DNA from: Chloroflexota bacterium | Lineage (GTDB): Bacteria; Chloroflexota; Anaerolineae; UBA7937; B3-Chlor | Direction: 5' to 3' | Assembly (NCBI GenBank): GCA_030603665.1 | Contig: JAUVXJ010000011.1 | Coordinates: 62,001 to 126,000 of the forward strand | Length of the DNA: 64,000 nt | Shown here: positions 54,657 to 62,225 of the stretch, piece after piece | How the letters are laid out: every line of letters starts with the position of its first letter | How positions within the stretch are numbered: the first letter of the stretch is position 1 | Program-made: the position numbers and the translations under genes | Notes under the pieces: model-generated | The model's database searches: none | Told to the model about the DNA's origin: nothing | What the model saw: only the letters and a program-made list of their open reading frames with translations

Positions 54657-55364
54657 TCACGCGGGCTCTTCCGTGCTACCCGCATCTCCCGCGTCTTCAG
54701 ACTCCTCTATCTCGGCCAGGTCACTGTAGATCGTGTGCCGGGACACGCCGAGGCGCTCAGCCACGAGGGGAACCGCCTTCTTGAGCAAGAACGCCCCCTT
54801 TTCCTCCAGAGCCCGTATTACCTTCAACCTGTCGGCTCTCTGCATCAGAGAGATGGGTATGCCCGTGCTGGCAATAGCGTCATTGACCATCGTGTCCAAC
54901 ACATCGCCCACCTCGCTGCCAAATGTCTGAGCCGACCCCTCATCGTTTGTGGGCCTGAGAAGGCTCTGCAGGTGGCGGTCGAACGCCAGATACGGCGTGA
55001 TGTCCAGATTGATACACAGACCACCGAAGATGGCGCCTTTTTCGTCGCTAAGGAACACTGAAGAGGACTTGATCACCCTTCCTCCCTCGGCGACCGTCGT
55101 GTAGGAGTAGACCCGTCCACTCTCAGGAGATCGCAAGGAAGCCAGTCCAGAGTCCGTCAGGGGGCCCCCTATGCATCGACCCGTGACATCCCCCTCGATA
55201 GCAACGATGGACGCATCGGGGTAGGACATGTCGTGCAACACAACCTCGCACCCAGGACCCAGGAGGTCCACCATGGCAGCCATTGCAGGTCTCAGAGAGG
55301 TGAATATCTTGTTCTTGAGGTCAGGATCCGTCTCTTCTGGCATGTACCGAACTCTGTCCAACAA
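54657..55364 (-). CDS. YheO/DauR-type transcriptional regulator
   Basis: About 228-235 residues (ATG 55343 or TTG 55364; neither has a clear ribosome site). The N-terminal YheO-like PAS domain (about 15-130) shows LGPGCEVVLHDMSYPDASIVAIEGDVTGR-type sequence (parts LGPGCEVVLHDM and EGDVTGRCIGGP), and the C-terminal HTH domain (about 185-220) contains AERLGVSRHTIYSDLAEIE. DauR, a relative, controls D-arginine catabolism; family members usually govern an adjacent catabolic operon. It is first in the island and has its own strong promoter, so it is the likely local regulator. Confidence 0.87.
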   Translation of the reverse strand: MLDRVRYMPEETDPDLKNKIFTSLRPAMAAMVDLLGPGCEVVLHDMSYPDASIVAIEGDVTGRCIGGPLTDSGLASLRSPESGRVYSYTTVAEGGRVIKSSSVFLSDEKGAIFGGLCINLDITPYLAFDRHLQSLLRPTNDEGSAQTFGSEVGDVLDTMVNDAIASTGIPISLMQRADRLKVIRALEEKGAFLLKKAVPLVAERLGVSRHTIYSDLAEIEESEDAGDAGSTEEPA

Positions 55365-55450
55365 GGGGCGGCGGTGTCCTGGCTCAACAGCCCCACGGAC
55401 CCCACTGGGATCTGCCGGTGCTGCATCGACTACATGCGTCCGACGAGCAC

Positions 55451-55479
55451 AGTATACATCTGCATCAACAGTTTGTCAA
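55451..55479 (-). promoter_or_regulatory. Promoter of the regulator and possibly of the island
   Basis: Minus strand TTGACA (55479-55474) and TATACT (55456-55451), 17 bases apart. Start near 55444, leader about 100 bases. Confidence 0.7.
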
Positions 55480-55617
55480 GCACCTAGACATTTCGACAAT
55501 ACCACCTCGGCTACTCGACATCCACGAGTCCGGGAGGGTCGACCCTGTGACTCCGATGGGATGCGAGCTTTGCAGGCGTGCAGGCGGCACCACCATTCAG
55601 CGGTAGGCGGAAAACCC

Positions 55618-55646
55618 TTGCCAACGCATGAGGTAGTGGGTATAAT
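55618..55646 (+). promoter_or_regulatory. Promoter of corA
   Basis: TTGCCA (55618-55623) and perfect TATAAT (55641-55646), spacer 17; start near 55653. Confidence 0.65.
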
Positions 55647-55718
55647 GGCCTCTCAAGCCCTATGGCCGGACGGGGCTCTTCCTTGTCACTGACCGCGTTG
55701 GGTCGAATGGAGGTGATG

Positions 55719-56639
55719 ATGAGCTCCCGCACACTTACATACGACGGCATCACCTGGACCGATCTCAGGAAGCCCACCCACGACGACATAGAACGCCTGC
55801 GGGAGAGATTCCCCTTCTTCCACCCGCTGGATCTCGAAGACTGCCTGAGTGCGCTAGAGAGGCCCAAGATCGATGAATACGAGAACTACTTGTTCATCGT
55901 GATGCATTTCCCTGTCTTCAACAAGGCTACCAGGCGCCTGGCCCGAGCTGAGGTGGACATCTTTGTCGGTCGCGGCTTTCTGGTCACGGCCAGCGACGGT
56001 ACGCTCCCTCCCCTCGTTGAGGACTTTGACAACTGCGAGAAAGACGAGGGTATCAGCAGGCAGTTCATGGGACGCGGGTCCTACTATCTGTTGTATCTAT
56101 TGATCGACGATCTTGTGGACTATTGCTTTCCCATCCTGGACAAGGAGAACCATAATGTGGAGGATATCGAACAGAGGATATTCGACACCAACGCGAAAGA
56201 GATCGTGAGAGAGATCTCCATCGTCAGGAGGAATCTCCTGAACTTCCGGCGCACCATCAAACCTCAAATGAAAGTGATAGCGAGCCTTGAGCGCAAAGAC
56301 TGGGAGTTCTTGAGAGGAGACCTGGAGGTGTACTGGGGAGACGTCTCCGACCACATTCTACAGATATGGGAACGTCTGGAAGATTTGTGGGAGGTCGTTG
56401 AAGGTCTGAGCACAACCCTGGAGTCCCTCACCTCTCACCGCATCAACGAGGTTATGAGGATCCTCACCATCTTCTCCGTCATCATGCTGCCTCTGTCGGT
56501 CATCTCGGGCATCTACGGCATGAACCTCGCCAAGCTTCCCCTAGCCAGTCACCCGCTGTCCTTCGTGATCATCATCGGCATCATGGTAGGGGTCGTGGTC
56601 GGGATGTTGGCCTACTTCAGACGGGAGGGCTGGCTCTAG
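55719..56639 (+). CDS. corA: CorA-family Mg2+/divalent cation transporter
   Basis: The ATG at 55719, after an extended GGAGGTGAT site, gives 306 residues; a GTG/ATG further upstream is not supported. A large N-terminal cytoplasmic domain is followed by the long stalk helix and two C-terminal membrane helices (about 250-272 and 280-300), with the hallmark YGMN in GIYGMNL at the end of the first. It forms a pentameric channel for Mg2+ or Co2+. Its stop touches the GTG of the next gene. Confidence 0.92.
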   Translation: MSSRTLTYDGITWTDLRKPTHDDIERLRERFPFFHPLDLEDCLSALERPKIDEYENYLFIVMHFPVFNKATRRLARAEVDIFVGRGFLVTASDGTLPPLVEDFDNCEKDEGISRQFMGRGSYYLLYLLIDDLVDYCFPILDKENHNVEDIEQRIFDTNAKEIVREISIVRRNLLNFRRTIKPQMKVIASLERKDWEFLRGDLEVYWGDVSDHILQIWERLEDLWEVVEGLSTTLESLTSHRINEVMRILTIFSVIMLPLSVISGIYGMNLAKLPLASHPLSFVIIIGIMVGVVVGMLAYFRREGWL

Positions 56640-57707
56640 GTGGATGCCGTCGCCAAGGACGCTCCGCCCGATGGCGGGAAGTTGGAGGCGCCTCTCAAAG
56701 TAGACTTCAAGAAGCTCCTCGTAATGCTCGCAGTGGGCGTCGGAGTCGCATTGCTTCTTCTGCGGATGGTTGGCGAGCGAGAGGCTCTGGCGCTGCTCGC
56801 GTCTGCGCAGGCCGGATTTGTCGTGTTGGCACTCCTCGCGGAATCCCTGCGCTACCTGGCCGTGGCCCTCTATACTCAGAAGCTGTTGCACTTCCAGGGG
56901 CACCACATCGCGCTATGGCCCTTCGTCGAGCTCATGTTCGCGGGTGGCTCTGCAAACCGCATCGTCTCGGCCGGCGGAGCGGCAGGCATCTACGTTCGCT
57001 ACCGCTTCTTCGACAAGCATGGCCTATCCCTTGGCAGTCTGGCCACCGTGCTGATCCTGCAGAACATGATGACCGGCGCCATTCTGTTCACGAGCCTTTG
57101 CCTGGGGCTGCTCTACATGTTGAGCCGCCAGTTGATAGGCACCGCTCAGCTAGTTGTCGTTGGGACCATGATCAGCCTGATGGTGGGGCTGTTCCTCGCA
57201 GGTGTGGCTCTTCTCAGACGCCCTGCTCAGCTGAGGAGCATGCTGGACCGCCTGGTCAGATTCATCGATGCGCCCCTCAGCAAGATCACTGGAAGGAGCA
57301 TCTACAGCCCAGAAGGCTTGGACCGGGGCATCGACACCTTCTACGAGGCCATCGAGGTGGCTCGACACAAGCCTCTGGAGACGTGCAAGGCACTGGTATA
57401 TGGTGTCCTGACTCTGTTCTCCGACATTGCATGCCTGTATTTCGTATTCCACGCGTTGGGCTTCCCCATCAAACTCGACGTTCTCATCGTTGGATACGTG
57501 ATCACCAATTACATTATGAGCATGCTGCTCATGCCCGAGGGGATAGGCGTGGCAGAGGCCTCGTTGACCGCGGTCTACGCCAGCCTCGGCATCCCGTCCA
57601 GCACGGTGGTTGTGGCCACTCTCCTGTTTCGTTTCATCGCCTTCTGGCTGCCCATCGGGGTTGGGCTGGTGGCCATTTGGGACCTGCGGCGCAAGTCTCT
57701 GCTGTAG
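56640..57707 (+). CDS. UPF0104/AglD-type polytopic membrane protein
   Basis: 355 residues with about eight hydrophobic helices, of the lysylphosphatidylglycerol synthase TM region/UPF0104 family. Seen: a short acidic/basic head, GGSANRIVSAGGAAGIYVRY near residue 100 (typical of the family), and a late MLLMPEGIGVAEASL segment. Members include flippase-like parts of MprF and AglD. No synthase domain is attached, so lipid or polyprenyl-sugar flipping is a guess. GTG start directly after the corA stop; translation coupled. Confidence 0.82.
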   Translation: MDAVAKDAPPDGGKLEAPLKVDFKKLLVMLAVGVGVALLLLRMVGEREALALLASAQAGFVVLALLAESLRYLAVALYTQKLLHFQGHHIALWPFVELMFAGGSANRIVSAGGAAGIYVRYRFFDKHGLSLGSLATVLILQNMMTGAILFTSLCLGLLYMLSRQLIGTAQLVVVGTMISLMVGLFLAGVALLRRPAQLRSMLDRLVRFIDAPLSKITGRSIYSPEGLDRGIDTFYEAIEVARHKPLETCKALVYGVLTLFSDIACLYFVFHALGFPIKLDVLIVGYVITNYIMSMLLMPEGIGVAEASLTAVYASLGIPSSTVVVATLLFRFIAFWLPIGVGLVAIWDLRRKSLL

Positions 57708-57712
57708 GCAGG

Positions 57713-58033
57713 TTGTGCGACAGACTGCTGGTTACGCGAACAGCCACCGACACTCTGCGCTGGACGGGGGAGAAGGGCCTCGTATCCGCGTCGGTGTATG
57801 AGGAACTGTCGCGCAAGTACGATTCTGTGGGCGAGAACCTGACCAACGAGATCGCCACCCTCCACGCTGAAGCTGGCTTTCTGGCGCGGGAGGAACTGGC
57901 GATCACTGACCGCAAGTGCCTGCTCGTGGCGAAAAGCACCCTGCAGGACCTCCTCCGACAGGGTGCTATCTCCGCTGACGTTTTCCGGAGGCTGGTCTCG
58001 GACATAGATACCGAGTTGCAGGAAGTCGGGTAG
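57713..58033 (+). CDS. Small helical protein resembling an antiporter tail
   Basis: A TTG at 57713, six bases after the preceding stop, opens 106 residues, nearly all helical and charged. The end (LLRQGAISADVFRRLVSDID) resembles the cytoplasmic C-terminal tails of CPA1-type Na+/H+ antiporters (x-G-x-I-S-D-x-V-x-R-x-L). No membrane segment is present. It could be a free-standing regulatory piece or a remnant of a lost antiporter. The ribosome site is weak, so the start is uncertain. Confidence 0.55.
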   Translation: MCDRLLVTRTATDTLRWTGEKGLVSASVYEELSRKYDSVGENLTNEIATLHAEAGFLAREELAITDRKCLLVAKSTLQDLLRQGAISADVFRRLVSDIDTELQEVG

Positions 58034-58174
58034 CACTGAGTCCGGTGAAAGACCACCGGTGGCAAGATGTCCCGCTATCGGCCTCGATGAGGAAAGCCCG
58101 CCTACCCACCGGTGCAGCCCCTGAGACCTTCCTCCTGTTGGCGACTACACGTAGACACAAGAGGAGGCAGAGAG

Positions 58175-58768
58175 ATGCTCAAGAGATCATTGATGGGACT
58201 GGGGATCGGCCTCGGAGTACTGGCGGCATGCTTCATGCTGCTGGTGGCCGGGGCCATAGCAGGGGGAATGGCGGGCTACCTGAGTGCCCGATACGCGGCC
58301 AGAGATAGCCTGCCGCAGCCATGCGAGGAACCTGGGCCGCCGCCCCAGATGTGGAGGAAGCCGCCTGAGCCATGGTGGCAGTGGCCAGAGCCAGGGCCTA
58401 TGCCACACGAGCAGGCGCCTGATCCGCTGTGGCGACTCGTCAGTGCAGTCCGTGTCACCGAAGTGGTACCAGACAGCCCGGCAGATGAAGCTGGGGTGGC
58501 GGCAGACGACGTCATCATCGCCATCGATGGCATCGCACTGGATGCCAACCACGACTTGTCCGAGGTGATCCACGGGCACGATTCCGGAGACGAGATCATG
58601 CTGACCATCGCACGACGAGGCGACGATACCGAGGTATTCGAGCTGAAGGTCACACTGGGTAGGAATAGGGACGACGAGGGGGAGATCGTGACCTATCTAG
58701 GGATCTGGTACCGCCCTCTTGGCGCAGCAGTGCGAGCTCTGCCACCCGGGGAGGGCTTATGGGATTGA
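58175..58768 (+). CDS. Membrane-anchored PDZ-domain protein
   Basis: From the ATG at 58175, eight bases after GAGGAGG, 197 residues. One N-terminal membrane segment (about 7-33), a Pro/Trp-rich linker (40-85), then a PDZ domain (about 90-180) with the SPADEAGVAADDVIIAIDG carboxylate-loop region. There is no protease domain. PDZ modules like this bind C-terminal tails of unfolded or partner proteins outside the membrane. Alone in its stretch; an HtrA with its own PDZ is encoded far upstream. Confidence 0.78.
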   Translation: MLKRSLMGLGIGLGVLAACFMLLVAGAIAGGMAGYLSARYAARDSLPQPCEEPGPPPQMWRKPPEPWWQWPEPGPMPHEQAPDPLWRLVSAVRVTEVVPDSPADEAGVAADDVIIAIDGIALDANHDLSEVIHGHDSGDEIMLTIARRGDDTEVFELKVTLGRNRDDEGEIVTYLGIWYRPLGAAVRALPPGEGLWD

Positions 58769-58959
58769 CCAGCTTTCCGTGTGCGTATGGCCCCGTGGAT
58801 CGCGGGCTGGGACCCTGGAGGAGCAAGGTGGCCGGGAAACAACATAGATCACCTCGGACCTGGCGCTAGGGAAGAGGTCACCCCTCTGCCCGCGATCCCC
58901 CTCCGCTCAGCGGGGATAGCTCAACGGTTCGCCAGCAATCAGGGTGTCGCCCCGGCAGC

Positions 58960-60009
58960 CTAGATGCCCGGACCTAGCGTCGGGAGGAAGAAGAAGGCGA
59001 GGGCAATGATGACATAGAGCGCCAGCAACTGCGCGCCCTCCAGCCAGTTGGATTCGCCGTCGAGGGAGACCAGCCCAGCGATACCCACGCCTGCGGCCAG
59101 GGCCAGCAGTTCGAACTGGTTGAAGTCCAGGGTCAGCGGGTTACCCATCGCCAGGCTGATAAAGACGAGGAGCGGGGCGACCAACAGGGCGATCTGCATG
59201 CTGGATCCGAAGGAGATCATCAGACTCAGGTTCATGTTGTTCTTCCAGGCCGCCTGCACGGCGACCAGATGCTCCGCCACGTTTCCCACCAGGGGGATGA
59301 TTATCACCCCCAGGAAGAACTCTGTAATGCCCAGGGACTCCACCACCGGCTCCACTGTGGAAACCAGAATTTCGCTCAACCAGGCGATGAATATGGCGGC
59401 TACTACCAGGGTAGCCACCACCTTGCGAAGAGACCATGTAGGCTCAGCGTGATCCTGGTTGAGGGCCTCACTCCCCGCAAAAGCGAAGGAATAGATCAAA
59501 CTGAGCACATAGATCCCTATCATCACCACGGCCACGCCCAAGCTGAGCCACTCCACCGCTGCGTGGTCCTTTACCTCAATTGCGTGGCCAAAGATGGAGG
59601 GGATAATCAACGCGATGATGGCCAGTGTCATCATCGTGGCATTCATCCCTGCCTCTGAGCGGTCGAAACGTTGCGGTCCATTGCGTAGTCCGCCGAGCAG
59701 GACGCTGAGCCCCAAGATCAACAGGAGGTTCCCCAGAATCGAGCCGGTGATCGACGCTTTGACCAGCTCCAGGAGACCCTCACGAATGGCAAAGATGGTG
59801 ATGATCAGCTCCGCAGCATTGCCCAACGTGGCATTGAGCAGACCTCCCACACGCGGTCCGCTGCGGGCCGCCAGCTCCTCGGTGGCCTGGCCCAGAATCC
59901 AGGCCAGAGGCACTATTCCCAAAGCTGAGGCAAAGAACACCAGCAGGTGATTCCAGTGTAGCAGAGGGCCAGCGATGCTAACGGGGAGTAATGCCAGGAG
60001 TACGGTCAC
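58960..60009 (-). CDS. Ca2+/H+ antiporter (CaCA family)
   Basis: 349 residues with about eleven hydrophobic helices. The two inverted alpha-repeats are clear: LLNATLGNAAELIITIFA (about 57-74) with the ion-binding Glu, and the later GVIIIPLVGNVAEHLVAVQAA. This is the Cax/ChaA type, exporting Ca2+ against protons. GTG start; the P-loop kinase gene lies 18 bases upstream on the same strand, so the two may share a transcript. Confidence 0.9.
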   Translation of the reverse strand: MTVLLALLPVSIAGPLLHWNHLLVFFASALGIVPLAWILGQATEELAARSGPRVGGLLNATLGNAAELIITIFAIREGLLELVKASITGSILGNLLLILGLSVLLGGLRNGPQRFDRSEAGMNATMMTLAIIALIIPSIFGHAIEVKDHAAVEWLSLGVAVVMIGIYVLSLIYSFAFAGSEALNQDHAEPTWSLRKVVATLVVAAIFIAWLSEILVSTVEPVVESLGITEFFLGVIIIPLVGNVAEHLVAVQAAWKNNMNLSLMISFGSSMQIALLVAPLLVFISLAMGNPLTLDFNQFELLALAAGVGIAGLVSLDGESNWLEGAQLLALYVIIALAFFFLPTLGPGI

Positions 60010-60027
60010 CTACTTCATGGTGCCGCT

Positions 60028-60627
60028 TCAGGATCTCATCAACCGCAGAAGCTTAGTGATGGCCGGGCGTAGGTCCCGGCTTGTGTCCACAACGACATGA
60101 TTGCGTCTTATGGGATCCACGCTGCGAGACATGCGCCGATACACCTTCACGTCAGCGTCGGATACGTCATCATCGTCTTTCACGTCTCCCTGCCTGTCGC
60201 GCAGCCTCTGAGACGCGACAGCCTCCGGTGACACGACTTTGACCACAATCAGCTTGACCCCCCTACCATCGGCCAAGCGATAGACCAACTCTCGATGCCT
60301 TTCGTGCAGATTAGTGGCATCATATATCACGCGAACGCCCCTCATGAGCAGCTTGTCCATCAGAGCGTGACAGGTGCGGTGCACCCACCGGCTCTCCTCA
60401 CCCGTGTACTCGCACTGGGGAAACAGTATCTTCCGTACTTGATCGCTTTCAACGATGGCAAAGGGCAACACCTCCGCCAGCTGCCGCGCAACATTAGACT
60501 TGCCGGTACCAGGCAGACCGGTAAGCATGACCAGGACCGGGTTTGCGGTGGTCTCATCGGTGTTCGCCAGGTGCTCCTCTACCTTGGCGACACAATGATC
60601 CAACTTGGTGGAAATCGGGGCAGACAT
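60028..60627 (-). CDS. P-loop kinase (AAA_33/zeta-toxin-like)
   Basis: 199 residues: Walker A GLPGTGKS (about 36-43), an Asp in ESDQVRKILFP, a lid region with RLRDRQGD and a C-terminal RRNHVVVDTSRD strand. This fits the AAA_33 kinases related to polynucleotide kinase, gluconate kinase and zeta toxins. No antitoxin gene adjoins it, so a toxin role is not supported; a small-molecule or RNA-end kinase is more likely. The ATG lies about 2-3 bases after the predicted transcript start, another nearly leaderless message. Confidence 0.8.
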   Translation of the reverse strand: MSAPISTKLDHCVAKVEEHLANTDETTANPVLVMLTGLPGTGKSNVARQLAEVLPFAIVESDQVRKILFPQCEYTGEESRWVHRTCHALMDKLLMRGVRVIYDATNLHERHRELVYRLADGRGVKLIVVKVVSPEAVASQRLRDRQGDVKDDDDVSDADVKVYRRMSRSVDPIRRNHVVVDTSRDLRPAITKLLRLMRS

Positions 60628-60635
60628 CGTCTCCC

Positions 60636-60663
60636 ATTATATCAAATCCCCTCTCGTTGGCAA
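60636..60663 (-). promoter_or_regulatory. Promoter of the P-loop kinase
   Basis: Minus strand TTGCCA (60663-60658) and perfect TATAAT (60641-60636), spacer 16. Start near 60630-60629, almost at the ATG (60627). Confidence 0.65.
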
Positions 60664-60830
60664 GAACGGAGATCTAGAGCCGCTCTGCTGGCCACCCCTG
60701 CAATGCATCAAACACACGAGACGGGTCGTGGAGAGCGCATCTGGACTGCGTCCCAGCCAGGCGACGGAACGGACCTCAGTCTGGAGAGTACTTACAAGCT
60801 CGGCCCTCGGCGCGCCAAAGCGGCCAAGGG

Positions 60831-60859
60831 TTGACACACAACTCTGCTCAGGATAAAAT
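60831..60859 (+). promoter_or_regulatory. Promoter of the kinase-like gene
   Basis: Perfect TTGACA (60831-60836) and TAAAAT (60854-60859), spacer 17; start near 60866. Confidence 0.65.
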
Positions 60860-60902
60860 GAACATCGAGGCGTCCCGTCAAGAGTTTTGAACGAGAGGTA
60901 GA

Positions 60903-61964
60903 ATGTCAGAGACCATGCTCAAAGGGCGCTATCGCCATCTGGCGGAGATCGGTCGCGGGGAGCGGACCGTGGCCTACAAGGCAACGGATACTTTGCTGGA
61001 CCGCACTGTCGTAGTCAAAGTGCTTCGCGAGCGGTACGCCGCTGACCAGGAGTTCGTCGAGCACTTCCAGGACGCAGCGCGCGCTGTGGCGGGACTATCC
61101 CACCCCAACATCGTCGCTATCCACGACATCGGGAAGAACCGGGACCTGCACTACGTAGTTACTGAATACGTCGAGGGACAGAACCTGGAATCCCTCCTGG
61201 CTACGGGTGCCACGCTGGGTCTGGAGATGACCCTGGACATCGCCATCGCTGTCTGTGATGCGCTAGGCGCTGCCCATCGAGCAGGCTACATCCACGGACG
61301 CCTGACTCCGCGCAACATACTTCTCACACCTGAAGGGCAGGTCAGGGTATCAGACTTCAGTGTCTCAGAGACGCCAACGGCTACCCATGCTGGAGAGGCC
61401 ACACGTTCGCCCTACCCGGCGATCTATCTCTCGCCAGAGCAGCTGATGGGACGCAGGGCGGTACCTGCTTCAGACGTCTACAGCGTGGGTGTCATCCTGC
61501 ATGAGATGCTTACGGGGCGGCCACCGTTCCATGGTGAGAGCTTCGCCGAAATAGCCGAGCAGCACATCCGACGGGAGCCCGAGCCAATCCACGACATCAA
61601 TCCGCAGGTACCGAGGTCCTTAAGCGTCCTCATCCATCCAACCCTGGCCAAAACCTCGGCAAATCGCTATCGTGCAGGTAGCGACCTGGCGGCAACCTTG
61701 CGCGAGTATTGGCGCGAGAGTGCCAGGACGGAGCTCGCGGCCGCCGCTGTACCCCTGGAGCCACCGGAGGCTCGAAGCATTGCCCCAGGGCTCTCGGAAG
61801 ATGGGGCCTATCTGCGGAGTGCTGAAGAGGGCCTTGCGTTCGCCGAGGAGAGTTCGAGTCTTGGTATCGACTGGCTAGGATGCATCATGGGAATGGCGGC
61901 CCTGGTGGCTGTACTGGGGCTGATACCTCTGTGGCTCGCCGTCTACCTACGATATCTCTCATAG
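60903..61964 (+). CDS. Membrane-anchored Ser/Thr kinase-like protein, probable pseudokinase
   Basis: 353 residues. A Hanks-type kinase domain (about 8-272) keeps the ATP-lysine Lys39 (VVVKVL), a Gly-rich loop IGRGERTVAY, the DF(S) aspartate Asp151 and the SDVYSVGVILHEMLTGRPPF region. The catalytic loop, however, reads HGRLTPRN at 131-138 where HRDLKPxN is expected: the catalytic Asp is Arg133 and the Lys is Thr135. Phosphotransfer is therefore unlikely. A linker and one C-terminal membrane helix (about 326-350) follow; no PASTA repeats. It may act as a ligand-binding signalling or scaffold protein. ftsH follows. Confidence 0.88.
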   Translation: MSETMLKGRYRHLAEIGRGERTVAYKATDTLLDRTVVVKVLRERYAADQEFVEHFQDAARAVAGLSHPNIVAIHDIGKNRDLHYVVTEYVEGQNLESLLATGATLGLEMTLDIAIAVCDALGAAHRAGYIHGRLTPRNILLTPEGQVRVSDFSVSETPTATHAGEATRSPYPAIYLSPEQLMGRRAVPASDVYSVGVILHEMLTGRPPFHGESFAEIAEQHIRREPEPIHDINPQVPRSLSVLIHPTLAKTSANRYRAGSDLAATLREYWRESARTELAAAAVPLEPPEARSIAPGLSEDGAYLRSAEEGLAFAEESSSLGIDWLGCIMGMAALVAVLGLIPLWLAVYLRYLS

Positions 61965-62126
61965 CGCCCGAAGCCCCCTGCCGAAGAGGATTGACAGCCA
62001 GTTCACCGCCCACTCGCAGCTTTGGCCTGTGTGCCAACTTGCACCGCTGCGGCGTTTCGTGAGGTCGAACCGCGGCCATCGCTGCACAGGAAACGGCGCA
62101 AGACAGTAGCATTGTGGCCCGTTTTG

Positions 62127-62135
62127 TGGTATACT
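62127..62135 (+). promoter_or_regulatory. Possible extended -10 promoter of ftsH
   Basis: TGGTATACT has the TGn extension next to a TATACT -10 box. No -35 at the right distance. Start near 62142, leader about 85 bases. Confidence 0.4.
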
Positions 62136-62225
62136 ATGGTAGACGCAGTCTTGTGTGCAGTGTGGGCCCGGCGACGTGCCAGATGTTGACACCGAGCCGG
62201 AGCCTTGTTGTGCGGAGGAATTGAA

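Noticed and set aside
56915..58033. 372-codon plus-strand frame overlapping the UPF0104 gene
   Set aside because: The first 800 bases are an out-of-frame shadow. Only the part after 57713 is accepted as a small gene.
60028..60627. Zeta-type toxin of a toxin-antitoxin pair
   Set aside because: No small antitoxin gene adjoins it; neighbours are an antiporter and a divergent kinase-like gene.
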